Part shown: in pieces, positions 1-12,271 of the stretch | Layout of the letters: the number at the start of each line of letters is the position of its first letter | Position numbering within the stretch: position 1 is the stretch's first letter | Source of the DNA: Bacteroides sp. | GTDB lineage: Bacteria; Bacteroidota; Bacteroidia; Bacteroidales; Bacteroidaceae | Assembly: GCA_021203515.1 (NCBI GenBank) | Contig: JAJQAY010000147.1 | Coordinates: 1 to 54,375 of the forward strand | DNA: 54,375 nucleotides | Direction: 5' to 3' | Program-made: the position numbers and the translations under genes | The notes under the pieces: generated by a model | Seen by the model: only the letters and a program-made list of their open reading frames with translations | Told to the model about the DNA's origin: nothing | Database searches by the model: none

Positions 1-181
1 ATTAGACAAATATTGTCTTTACGGTACATACAAGATTAAAACAGACAATTCCGTTACTGATTATACGGGATATGATCCGGAAGTGAATAGCTTTGCGTTC
101 GAAGGGCTTCGTCCGGGTGTAGATATGAACTCTTATCCAAATCCCCGTTCGTTTGTATTTGGCTTGAATGTTACTTTCTAA
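1..181 (+). CDS. SusC-family TonB-dependent transporter, C-terminal end only
   Basis: Only the last 59 or so codons are inside the window; the frame is open from base 2 to the TAA at 179-181. The C-terminus contains DYTGYDPEVNSF, PGVDMNSYPNPRSF and FGLNVTF, which is how SusC/RagA outer-membrane barrels end (last strand and terminal Phe). SusC imports oligosaccharides across the outer membrane with energy from TonB. A SusD-like gene follows 21 bases later, the usual order in a polysaccharide utilisation locus. The rest of the gene lies upstream of the window, so substrate and integrity cannot be judged. Confidence 0.85.
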   Translation, partial: LDKYCLYGTYKIKTDNSVTDYTGYDPEVNSFAFEGLRPGVDMNSYPNPRSFVFGLNVTF

Positions 182-202
182 CTTAAATAAAATTATAAAA
201 AC

Positions 203-2066
203 ATGAAAAAGATAGCATATTATATATTATCTGTTGTGATTGCCGGAGGCGCTTTATCTTCCTGCTTGGATGAGGATCCAATATACTCTCAAACAGATGC
301 GGTGACCTTCTCTACTGAAAATAATGCAGAAATGGCATTGTTGGGCTGTTATGGATATATGACCTCGACTGATGCTTATGGACAAGCCATGCAGGAGAAT
401 CCACTCGTCGGCTCAGGATTCGCATGGGGACAACGAGGTGGAGGTGATGATTTGATGTCATTGCGTTGCAGCCCTACTACCTGGGGGGAATACCTACAGT
501 TTGGAATGGTATGTACAAAGTAATCAATGAAGTGAACTCCTTCTTGGTAAATATGGACAAAAGCCCGTTGAATGAGAAAGTCAAAATACAAAAGTGTGGA
601 GAAGCCAAGTTTCTCAGAGGACTGGCGTACTATAACTTGGTATCTATATTTGGTGATGTACCTTTAAAGGAAACGGCTTCGTCTACAGATGGAATTTCGG
701 CACCGCGCACTCCTAAAGAAGAAGTTTTTGCTTTAATTATTCAAGATATGAAGGATGCTTCCAAGGTAAGTGAAAAATCGGCAACCGGACGTGTAAATGT
801 TTTGGCGGCTAAGGCTTTCCTGGGGAAGGTTTATTACAAAATGGCTTGCTTGGATATTGATACACAAGCCAATTGGCAGAATGCAAAAGAAATGTTCGAT
901 GATGTATATAATAATGGCCCTTATGACCTTGAACCTGAATTCGATAAATTATTCGGTGATTTCGTGAATAGCTCTAAGGAATCCATTTTCCAATTGAATT
1001 TCTCTGTCGATTCGGAAGTCTGTTACAACCGTGGCAGTAACCGCTTTGCTCCATCTCAATCCACCACCGGTATTGCGTGGGGCACTTTCAAGGCAACTAA
1101 AGCAGCTTATGACTTGCATGAAGGTACTTACCCGGGAGATCCCCGTATCGAAGCTACTTTTATGAAGTCTTGGAGAAAACGTAGTGGTAATAATCAGAAG
1201 AATCCAATAGCAATGGTGGGTGATGAATTAAGTCCGAATGATTCTACTTATATGTATCCATACATAAAGTATAACCTTGGATATTCTGATGCTGATAATA
1301 AGATAGCAGTTGAACCCATGATGAAAAATGGACAGCCGGTATATGATGCTAAAGTGAAAGACAAACAAATTCCTATGGAACATGTTTTGAAGATGCCTTA
1401 TAACCAATTCCCTGATCCGAAAAATCCGAGTATTGCAGTGCTGGAAGAATATAAATTAACTTCTGGCATAAGAAATGCTGATTTGGCCAAAGTTTTCTCT
1501 ACGGAAACAGGGCAGGAAAATGGCCGCATTTTGCAAAACTATATGATCAGAACCAGGTGGGAACCGCCAGTCATAAGAACCTGATGGTATACTGCTATGC
1601 TGAAATGTTATTGTTGATGGCTGATGTTTACAATGGATTGGGTGATACTCCTAAGGCTGTCGACTTGGCTAACGAAGTGTTAGGACGTGCACGTACTTCC
1701 GGTATTTTGCCTGCTGCCCAGCCCGCTGACTGGTCAAAATCCTTGGACCAGGAAACGGTGAGAGAGAAACTGTACTTTGAACGTATTATTGAACTTGCCG
1801 GTGAACCGGACCTTTTTGATATGGTTCGCATTCGTGGGGTAAAGTTTTTTAAGAAGGCACTGGAATTACATAATAATCACGAACTGACCAAGGCTTCTGA
1901 TGCGCAATATCTGAAAGCTGCCAATGTGTGGCATGATCGGGTATTTAACGGAAGTGAAGGTTTAACGGATGATTATGTAAAGATGAACTTGCTGTGGCCC
2001 ATACCAAGTTCTGAGACATCTGCTAATCCGGGTATTACTAATCAAGATAATAATTTCGGTTATTAA
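203..2066 (+). pseudogene. SusD-like outer-membrane lipoprotein, two frameshifts
   Basis: SusD-family surface glycan-binding lipoprotein that caps the SusC transporter. It starts at ATG 203; the N-terminus ends in the lipobox LSSC followed by acidic residues (LDED), a Bacteroides surface-export pattern. TPR-like SusD motifs follow: VWNGMYKVINEVN, AKFLRGLAYYNL and the C-terminal YCYAEMLLLMADVYNGLGD. The frame breaks twice. One G is missing in the six-G run at 483-488; restoring it gives TTWGGIPTVWNGMY. One G is missing in GGG at 1559-1561; restoring it gives RTRWGTASHKNLM. With both restored the protein has 621 residues, normal for the family. As written it would stop at codon 107. It is co-oriented with the SusC tail and the enzymes downstream. 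Family assignment is secure; whether it is a true pseudogene or an artefact is open. Confidence 0.85.
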
Positions 2067-2103
2067 GTTGCATCTTTTTCATAAGTTAATTAGAATTCCC
2101 TAG

Positions 2104-2136
2104 GTGTAGGGTAAGAGTATGTCTCTTACCCTACAC
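2104..2136 (+). terminator. 14-bp perfect stem-loop between susD and sulfatase
   Basis: Arms 2104-2117 and 2123-2136 are perfectly complementary (GTGTAGGGTAAGAG on the left), with a five-base loop. The following bases are T/A-rich but not a clean U-run. It sits between the transporter pair and the enzyme genes of one operon, so partial termination or a processing/stability element that lowers enzyme expression relative to SusCD is likely. Confidence 0.6.
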
Positions 2137-2164
2137 TCGTTTCACAATTTAAATTTTTACTTCT

Positions 2165-3747
2165 ATGAACAATTTACAATCAGGATTGCTTTATTCCCTC
2201 ACAGGTGCCGCCGCCGTGGCATCCTTGACTTCTTGTTCCTCTCAGAAGAAAGCGGAAGGACAGAAACAGTATAACATCGTGTATATCATGACTGACGATC
2301 ATACAGCCCAGATGATGAGTTGCTATGACCATCGTTATATGGAAACCCCGAATTTGGACCGTATTGCTGCAGACGGAGTACGTTTTACAAATGGTTTTGT
2401 TACTAACTCATTGAGCGGACCTAGCCGCGCCTGCATGATTACGGGCAAGCACAGTTGTGCAAATAAATTCTATGACAATACGACTTGTGTGTTCGACGCC
2501 TCGCAACAGACCTTCCCTAAGTTGTTGCAAAAAGCCGGTTACGAAACTGCTCTTATAGGTAAATGGTATTTGGAAAGTCTGTCTACCGGTTTCAACTATT
2601 GGGAGATTGTTCCCGGACAGGGCGATTATTATAATCCTAATTTTATTACCCAGAACAACGATACGATACAGAAGCATGGTTATGTGACGAACCTTATTAC
2701 GGACGATGCCATTGACTGGATGGAAAACCGACGCGATAAAGACAAACCCTTCTGCGTCTTAATTCATCATAAAGCTATTCATCGCAACTGGTTGGCGGAT
2801 ACCTGCAATCTTGCACTGTATGAAGACAAGGCATTCCCGCTACCGGACAATTTCTTTGATGATTACGAAGGACGTCCTGCCGCTGCCGCTCAGGAAATGA
2901 GTATTGTGAAAGACATGGGCATGATTTATGACCTCAAGATGTTGCGTCCCGACAAGAATTCCCGCCTTAAATCGTTGTACGAGAAATATATCGGCCGTAT
3001 GGACGAAGGACAACGCGCGGCATGGGATAAGTTCTACGGTCCGATTATCGACGACTTCTATAAGCAAAATCTGAAAGGCAAGGATTTGGCTAGCTGGAAA
3101 TTCCAGCGGTATATGCGCGATTATATGAAGACAGTGAAGTCGTTGGACGATAATGTGGGTCGTGTACTCGATTACCTGAAAGAGAACAACCTGCTTGATA
3201 ATACATTAGTGGTTTATACCTCCGACCAAGGCTTCTACATGGGCGAATACGGTTGGTTCGATAAGCGCTTCATGTACGAAGAGTCCATGCATACCCCGCT
3301 GATTATGCGTTTGCCGAAAGGTTTCGAGCGTAAGGGAGATATTACGGAAATGGTACAGAATATAGACTATGCGCCCACATTCCTGGAACTTGCAGGCGCA
3401 CCGGTACCGGAAGATATTCAGGGCGTATCTCTGCTGCCTCTGCTGAAGGGTGAACATCCTGAAAACTGGCGTAAGGCTTTGTACTATCACTTCTATGAAT
3501 ATCCTGCCGAGCGCATGGTGAAGCGTCATTATGGGGTGCGCACCGACCGATATAAACTGATACACTTCTATAATGACATCGATGTATGGGAACTGTACGA
3601 TTTGCAGAACGATTCTACCGAGATGCACAACATCTATGGCAAGCCGGGTACGGAAGAAGTGACTGCTGAATTGAAAAAACGCTTCTGCAACTGCAAGAGC
3701 AGTATAACGACCCGGTACGTTTCGGACCGGATAGAGACAAAGAATAA
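2165..3747 (+). pseudogene. Sulfatase (S1 family, serine type), frameshift near C-terminus
   Basis: Type I sulfatase that removes sulfate esters from glycans, probably host glycans given its neighbours. The N-terminus has the lipobox LTSC, so it is predicted to be a lipoprotein. The metal-binding TDDH appears near residue 43. The modification motif SGPSRACMITGKHS starts at residue 84: the S-x-P-S-R form, in which Ser is converted to formylglycine by anaerobic AtsB-type enzymes. TSDQGF and the Lys/His-rich middle also fit the alkaline-phosphatase fold. The frame is lost after ELKK: one base is missing around the A6 run at 3674-3679 or at 3682. Restoring it gives LLQLQEQYNDPVRFGP and a stop at 3745-3747 (527 residues). 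As written, an unrelated 40-residue tail runs on to 3826. The sequence resembles N-acetylglucosamine-6-sulfatase-type enzymes (S1_11), but I cannot confirm the subfamily. Confidence 0.85.
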
Positions 3748-3764
3748 GTTAATACTACGATCTT

Positions 3765-6082
3765 ATGAAATATTTATTATCCATATTATTGTGCTGGCTG
3801 CTTTCCTCTTTAGGCTGCCAGGCTGATAACTTGACTTAACCTGTTTCATTAGTTCCCTGCCCGGCATCGATTGTGCCGGGTACGGGCCACTTTCGTTTCA
3901 CCGCTAAGACTGTTTTTGCCGTAGAGAACGGAGAACAGGCTGAGACGGTACAGCAGTTTGCAGACCTCTTTACTCATGCTGCCGGATTTACTCCCCGCAT
4001 AAAGACGGGAAGTAAAAGCGGTGACGTGCGTTTGCTGACGGATGCTGCATTGAAGCCGGAATCTTATCGTCTGGAGATTACGTCGAAAAAAAATAAATGT
4101 ATATGCGTCCGATGCAGAAGGTTTTTTTTCTATGCGATGCAGAGTATCCGCCAATTATCGCCCGCGGCTATTGAAGAAGGGCAAATGACAAAGGATGTGG
4201 CTTGGACAGTTCCGGCACTTGCCATAACGGACAGTCCTCGTTTCGACTATCGGGACTAATGGTCGATGTGGCGCGTTTCTTCACCCCCAAAGAAAATCTG
4301 CTGCGCATTATCGATTGTATGGCGATGCTGAAACTGAACAAGTTGCACCTGCATTTGGTAGACGGCAACGGCTGGCGTATTGAAATCAATCGTTATCCGT
4401 TACTCACGGAGATAGGTTCGCGCCTGGTAGAACGTCCCGGTCAAGCTTTTTCCGAACGTCATAATGCCCGCCAGGGAGAACCGACTGTGGAAAAAGGTTT
4501 CTATACACAAGACGATATTCGCGAAATTGTAGCTTACGCCACGAAGCGCCATATCGAAGTAATTCCCGAAATAGAGATGCCGGCGCACAGCAATGCCGCG
4601 TTGGCTTCTTATCCGCTTCTTGCCTGCCCCATAGTGGACAAGTATATCGGCGTGTTGCCCGGTATGGGAGGAAGTAGTGGTGACATCATCTTCTGTGCCA
4701 GAAACGACAGCGTATTTACTTTCCTGGAAGGAGTACTGGACGAAGTCATGGAACTGTTTCCTTCAAAGTACATCCACCTCGGTGGAGACGAGGCACGGAA
4801 AACGTATTGGGAGGAGTGTCCCCTCTGCCGGGCGCGTATGAAAGCGGAAGGTTTGGGAGATACCGAAGCATTGCAAGGTTATTTCATGGCACGCGTGTCC
4901 CGCTATGTGCAAAGCAAGGGGCGTGAAGTGATGGGTTGGGACGAACTGACCAATACCGACATACCCAAAGATGCTATTATTTTCGGTTGGCGGGGAATGG
5001 GTCAGGCAGCCATGAAAGCGGCAAAGCAGGGACATCGTTTCGTGATGGCTCCGGCGCGTGTTATGTATCTTATCCGTTATCAAGGTCCGCAATGGTTCGA
5101 GCCGTTGACTTATTTCGGAAATAATACGCTTCAGGATGTATATACTTACGAGCCTTTCCAGAAGGACTGGACACCGGAGGTGAAGAATTTATTGATGGGT
5201 GTACAAGTGTGCTTGTGGACGGAATTTTGCAATACCCCCGAAGATGTGGATTATCTGATATTTCCTCGCCTGTCCGCTTTGGCGGAAGTGACTTGGACAC
5301 AACCTGTCCGTAAGAATTGGCAGTCTTTCCTCAAGGCAATGGACCACTTCAACGACCATATTGCCGCCAAAGGTATTGTCTATGCCCGTTCCATGTATAA
5401 TATTCAGCATACGGTAACCCCTGTCAACGGTAGTTTGCAGGTAAAGTTGGAATGTATCCGTCCGGACGTACAGATACGATATACTACCGACGATACGGAG
5501 CCTACAGCACAATCAACGTTATATACGAAACCTTTACAACTTAAATCGGCGCAAACGGTGAAAGCGGTGACTTTTGCCGGAGACAAGCAGATGGGGAAAG
5601 TGCTTGTGTTACCTATAGGGTGGAACAAGGCTACGGCGAAGCCTATCTTGGGCGCTAATCCCGAGGGTCTGAAGCTATTGGTCAACAGTGTGCGCGGCAG
5701 CCTTAAAAATTCAGACTTCGAGTGGTGCAGCTGGACGAAAAGTGATACTATCACTTTCACAGTTGATTTACAGAAGAAAGAAATGCTTCACTCCCTGACT
5801 CTCGGATGTATCACCGTATATGGTGTGGCCATACATAGACCTGCATACATACAAGTGGCTGTTTCCGACGACAATCGTATTTTCAGGCAGGTAGGGGAAA
5901 TGCATTATACATCGGAGGAAATCTTTCGTGAGGGTGCGTTTGTGGACAACTGCCTGTTCCCTTTGAATGTGGAGGCGCGTTATGTGCGGGTTACTGCCAA
6001 CGGCATCGGCGTTTGTCCTGCTACCCATGTTCGTCCGGGACAAGAGGCTAGGATTAATCTAGACGAGCTGATTATAGAATAA
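3765..6082 (+). pseudogene. GH20 beta-N-acetylhexosaminidase with C-terminal F5/8-type domain, multiply disrupted
   Basis: Exo-beta-hexosaminidase that releases terminal GlcNAc/GalNAc. ATG 3765 begins a lipoprotein signal (SSLGC). The N-terminal GH20b domain follows, then the TIM barrel with the catalytic pair in HLGGDEARKTYW (Asp-Glu near residue 341), a chitobiase-type C-terminal segment (YTTDDTEPTAQSTLY), and a discoidin-like domain ending at 6082. There are four lesions in about 420 bases: an in-frame TAA at 3837-3839 (NLT*PVSLVP, probably CAA originally); a net gain of one A in the A8 run 4086-4093; a length change in the T8 run 4122-4129; and loss of one G at 4252-4254, where restoration gives DYRGLMVDVARFF. 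The A8 and T8 changes compensate, leaving a scrambled stretch between them. The remaining 1.8 kb is intact. The gene lies 17 bases after the sulfatase stop. Confidence 0.85.
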
Positions 6083-6112
6083 AGAATTGTAAACATTTAA
6101 ACTAGAATATCC

Positions 6113-9183
<3,071 letters not shown>

Positions 9184-9238
9184 TTGATTTTTAATGTTAA
9201 CTTTGTACGGAAATCTCACTTGGTAAAATAACTCAGAT

Positions 9239-11107
9239 ATGATGAAACGATTAACTTTATCTCTTATTCTACTCTTGGGTACTCTCTATGGAATACAGGC
9301 ACAAGAAACCTATTATGAAAAGCATGTAGCCTTTCCTGCGGATGCCACTGCCGCACAGAAATTGGATATGGCTGCCCGTCTGGTTCCTACTCCGCAACAG
9401 TTGGAATGGCAACAAATGGAACTCACTGCATTCCTGCACTTCGGTATAAATACCTTTACAGGACGGGAGTGGGGAGAAGGTACGGAAGACCCTGCTATCT
9501 TCAATCCTACGGAGTTGGATTGTGAACAATGGGTACGAGCCCTTAAAGAAGGCGGTTTCAAAATGGCTATTATCACGGCTAAGCATCACGACGGTTTCTG
9601 CCTGTGGCCTACAAAGACCACCAAACACTCGGTGGCCTCCAGCCCTTGGCGTGATGGTAAGGGAGATGTGGTGCGCGAACTTCGGAATGCCTGCGATAAG
9701 TACGGGCTTAAGTTTGGCGTTTATCTTTCTCCGTGGGACCGTAATGCAGCTTGTTATGGCGACTCTCCCGCCTATAATCAGTTCTTTATCGAACAACTCA
9801 CCGAACTGTTGACCAACTACGGCGAAGTGCACGAAGTATGGTTCGATGGTGCCAATGGCGAAGGCCCTAACGGCAAGAAGCAAATTTATGATTGGGATGC
9901 TATCCTGAAAACCATCCGTCGCCTCCAGCCCAAGGCCGTAACTGCCATCATGGGCGATGATGTTCGCTGGGTGGGCAACGAAAAAGGTATCGGACGTGAA
10001 ACCGAATGGAGCGCTACCGTATTGCCTCCCGGATGCTATTCCCGTTCGGGGGAAGTAAATAAAGAACTGGGCATTGGCAATATGTCAAAAGACCTTGGCG
10101 GACGTGAAGTCTTGGCGCGTGCCAACGAGCTCTTCTGGTATCCGTCTGAAGTCGACGTATCTATTCGTCCGGGATGGTTCTATCATGCTGCACAGGACAA
10201 GGAAGTCAAGTCGTTGGTGCATTTGACAAATATCTATTTCCAATCCGTAGGCTACAACTCCGTGTTGTTGCTCAATATTCCGCCGGATAAGCGCGGATTA
10301 ATTCATGAGAATGACGTAGAGCGGTTGAAGGAACTCTCCACTTACTTGAAGAAGACTTTCTCCGTGAATCGTTTGTTGAAAGGCGATATGCCTTGGCAAG
10401 CCGTGTCGGGTGATGTCAAGGAGTATGAGTTACAGAAGAACTCTTTGATAAATACATTCCTTATCCAGGAAGATATTGCCAAGGGACAACGCATAGAAGC
10501 TTTTACGGTGGAAGCGTTGACTGCCGACGGTTGGACAACAGTAGGCGAGGGGACGACCGTAGGCTATAAGCGACTGTTCCGTTTCCCGGCAGTGGAAGCT
10601 ACTCGGTTGCGGGTTACGATAAAGTCTTGCCGCCTACAGGCAAATATTTTGTCCGTTGGCGCTTACTATGCTGCACCTCTGCAAGAGAAAGAAGAAGCAC
10701 GGGCGTTGAGCGACTTGCCAGTAAATGAATGGAAAACCGTCACTCCGGGAGCAGCCAATGCCATCGACGGAAATCCGGCTACTGCGTGGAGGACTAACAA
10801 ATTGACGCCGTTGGTAGTAGATATGGGCAAAGCACAGGATATTACAGGTTTCTGTTATGCTCCTGCGACGGGTGATGATAAATCGGGTATCATTTATAAA
10901 TACCGTTTCTATGTCAGCTTGGACGGCAAGAAGTGGACGGAATGTACCTGTGATGGTGAGTTCAGTAATATCATGCACAATCCGGTGCCTTTCTTTGTCC
11001 GTTTCGGACAGAAATACAGGGCACGTTACTTCAAGCTAGAGCCATTGGTCGAAATCAATAATGAAAGCAAGGTGACGGTCGGCGAAGTCGGTATCTTAAT
11101 CCATTGA
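9239..11107 (+). CDS. GH29 alpha-L-fucosidase with C-terminal F5/8-type domain
   Basis: Secreted alpha-L-fucosidase, 622 residues, intact. The signal peptide is LILLLGTLYGIQAQ. The GH29 barrel shows FLHFGINTFTGREWG, ITAKHHDGFCLWPTK, and the nucleophile Asp203 in VWFDGANGEG. A discoidin-like carbohydrate-binding domain occupies about residues 490-622 (AIDGNPATAWRTN). It is the last gene of the first glycan locus and is followed by a long hairpin. Together with the sulfatase, hexosaminidase and beta-galactosidase it completes an exo-enzyme set suited to sulfated, fucosylated mucin O-glycans or similar host glycans. Unlike the four genes before it, it carries no lesion. A second ATG directly after the first (9242) could also be the start. 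Confidence 0.92.
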   Translation: MMKRLTLSLILLLGTLYGIQAQETYYEKHVAFPADATAAQKLDMAARLVPTPQQLEWQQMELTAFLHFGINTFTGREWGEGTEDPAIFNPTELDCEQWVRALKEGGFKMAIITAKHHDGFCLWPTKTTKHSVASSPWRDGKGDVVRELRNACDKYGLKFGVYLSPWDRNAACYGDSPAYNQFFIEQLTELLTNYGEVHEVWFDGANGEGPNGKKQIYDWDAILKTIRRLQPKAVTAIMGDDVRWVGNEKGIGRETEWSATVLPPGCYSRSGEVNKELGIGNMSKDLGGREVLARANELFWYPSEVDVSIRPGWFYHAAQDKEVKSLVHLTNIYFQSVGYNSVLLLNIPPDKRGLIHENDVERLKELSTYLKKTFSVNRLLKGDMPWQAVSGDVKEYELQKNSLINTFLIQEDIAKGQRIEAFTVEALTADGWTTVGEGTTVGYKRLFRFPAVEATRLRVTIKSCRLQANILSVGAYYAAPLQEKEEARALSDLPVNEWKTVTPGAANAIDGNPATAWRTNKLTPLVVDMGKAQDITGFCYAPATGDDKSGIIYKYRFYVSLDGKKWTECTCDGEFSNIMHNPVPFFVRFGQKYRARYFKLEPLVEINNESKVTVGEVGILIH

Positions 11108-11152
11108 TTTGATTTTAGGCATTTCTGCTCCGTTATGAGCTTTTTCGTCATG

Positions 11153-11229
11153 GAGTGCACAGAGCCTCACAGAGTTTTATAGATTAATGCAGATTTAATC
11201 TATAAAACTCTGTGAGGCTCTGTGCACTC
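11153..11229. repeat. 35-bp perfect inverted repeat (CACAGAG type) after the fucosidase
   Basis: Arms 11153-11187 and 11195-11229 are exact reverse complements with a seven-base loop. The arms contain GTGCACAGAGCCTCACAGAG; such CACAGAG-rich intergenic repeats occur in many bacterial genomes. It lies 45 bases after the fucosidase stop. It can act as a strong bidirectional terminator or mRNA 3' end, or may be a miniature repeat element. No coding potential is visible. Confidence 0.85.
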
Positions 11230-11265
11230 TGTGGTGATTGTTCTGAAATGAACTTATGCTTAATT

Positions 11266-11447
11266 CCGTCTTCCCTCAGGGAGAAACGCCCATTACCTCA
11301 GAGGGGAACGTCCGTCACCTCAGGGAGGTGGCTCCGTTTACCCCTCGTGGTAACTCCATTTACACTACGAGGTAAAGGCCGTTACACTGCGAGGTAAATG
11401 GCGTTACACTACGAGGTAAATGCTTTTACATCCTGAGAAAAATTCCG
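11266..11447. repeat. Degenerate tandem array, about 8 units of 22-23 bp
   Basis: Successive units begin at 11266, 11289, 11312, 11334, 11356, 11379, 11402 and about 11424. The later units are closest to each other (CCGTTACACTGCGAGGTAAA and variants); the earlier ones are diverged. Most units carry a small dyad of the form TTTAC...GTAAA around a CTACGAG-like centre. Between this array and the sigma-factor stop at 11540 I see no gene. The array does not look like CRISPR because there are no conserved repeats separated by unique spacers. Confidence 0.75.
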
Positions 11448-11539
11448 GTAAATGCAGGGCTCTGATTAATAAGGCTATAGGACGAATGGCCGCACCCGCC
11501 GTCGATGGCACATGCCCTCCTCCTTATTTGTCTTATCTG

Positions 11540-12043
11540 CTAAACAAAATCTTTTAATTCTTGTTGTAGCTTTTGACGCGTAAAGAATATGCGGCTCTTT
11601 ACGGTTCCTAGCGGCAATCCGAGCTTTTCTGCGATTTCACGGTATTTGAAACCGGAAACGTGCATAGAGAACGGGATTTTATATTCGCGTGGCAATGAAT
11701 TAACGATGCGATGCATTTCTTTCAAGTCGTATGCACTTTCAGTATTCTCGGAAGCGGTGTCGCGCGGCAGGTTCAGATGATAAAGATTATCAGTCTGGCC
11801 TACAAAAGTCTGGTCGCGTACCACTTTGCGATAATTGTTTATAAAGATATTGCGCATGATGGTATATATCCAACCTTTGAAATTAGTATCGGGCATATAT
11901 TTTTCTTCGTTATCCAAAGCCTTGAGAGAGGTTTCTTGAAGCAAATCATTAGCTTCTTCGCGGTCGGAGGTGAGTTTGTATGCGAAACGTAATAAGTCAT
12001 CTTGTACTCCGAGTAGGTCCTTTTTAAATGTAATACTATTCAT
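11540..12043 (-). CDS. ECF-type RNA polymerase sigma factor
   Basis: Sigma-70 family, ECF group, 167 residues from the ATG at 12043 (MNSITFKKDLLG). This start is chosen because it matches how Bacteroides homologues begin; an upstream in-frame ATG at 12094 would add 17 residues of low complexity. Region 2 is visible as DLLRFAYKLTSDREEANDLLQETSLKAL and FKGWIYTIMRNIFINNYRK. Region 4 is visible as LPREYKIPFSMHVSGFKYREIAEKLGLPLGTVKSRIFFTRQKL, with the helix-turn-helix. No anti-sigma gene is adjacent. It is divergent from glsA, with an extended palindrome in the shared region. The targets are unknown from sequence. Confidence 0.92.
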   Translation of the reverse strand: MNSITFKKDLLGVQDDLLRFAYKLTSDREEANDLLQETSLKALDNEEKYMPDTNFKGWIYTIMRNIFINNYRKVVRDQTFVGQTDNLYHLNLPRDTASENTESAYDLKEMHRIVNSLPREYKIPFSMHVSGFKYREIAEKLGLPLGTVKSRIFFTRQKLQQELKDFV

Positions 12044-12147
12044 AACGTGCTTTGTTAAATTGGTTACTTGTTCGTTTTGTTTTTGTTGATGCAAGTTTAC
12101 GGAAATTCCGCCTCTATGATAGGTGGAAATCAGACAAACTTTAGGGA

Positions 12148-12169
12148 AAAACTATCAATTGATAGTTTT
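12148..12169. promoter_or_regulatory. 22-bp perfect palindrome, candidate operator
   Basis: A perfect palindrome centred on CTATCAATTGATAG and flanked by A4 and T4. A partial second copy (CTATCAATTA) lies at 12204-12213. It is located between the divergent ECF sigma gene and glsA, so it could be an operator for a dimeric regulator acting on either gene. No U-tract position favours a terminator, and it is upstream of both genes. Confidence 0.45.
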
Positions 12170-12239
12170 CAGATGCTATTTGACAGATTTTAGGTGCAGT
12201 TTTCTATCAATTATTTGCATTTAATTAAAAAAGATGCGT

Positions 12240-12247
12240 TAATTTTG
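12240..12247 (+). promoter_or_regulatory. Bacteroides -7 promoter element for glsA
   Basis: TAATTTTG fits the Bacteroides consensus TAnnTTTG, and a TTTG at 12214-12217 could serve as the -33 element (22-base gap, slightly long). Its position supports the glsA start at 12272 rather than the upstream in-frame ATG at 12194, which would precede the promoter. Confidence 0.5.
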
Positions 12248-12271
12248 TGCCATCATTTCATCGTAAGGAGA

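Noticed and set aside
483..488. Programmed -1 frameshifting at the G6 run of the first SusD gene
   Set aside because: There is no slippery heptamer with a downstream pseudoknot in evidence, a second frameshift occurs later in the same gene, and SusD proteins are not known to need recoding.
4202..4255. Separate gene starting at 4202 for the GH20 catalytic part
   Set aside because: The first 19 codons are out-of-frame sequence of the GH20b domain. Adding one G at 4252-4254 joins the two parts into a standard GH20 enzyme.
11266..11447. CRISPR array
   Set aside because: The 22-23 bp units abut each other without unique spacers and diverge steadily along the array. No cas gene is near. The other three arrays fail for the same reasons.
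12044..12094. Longer N-terminus (17 residues) for the ECF sigma factor
   Set aside because: The added residues are low-complexity and unlike the family start. The internal ATG at 12043 gives the typical MNSITF beginning.
12194..12271. Upstream start for glsA
   Set aside because: The extension lies upstream of a good -7 element at 12240-12247, and the added residues match nothing in the family.
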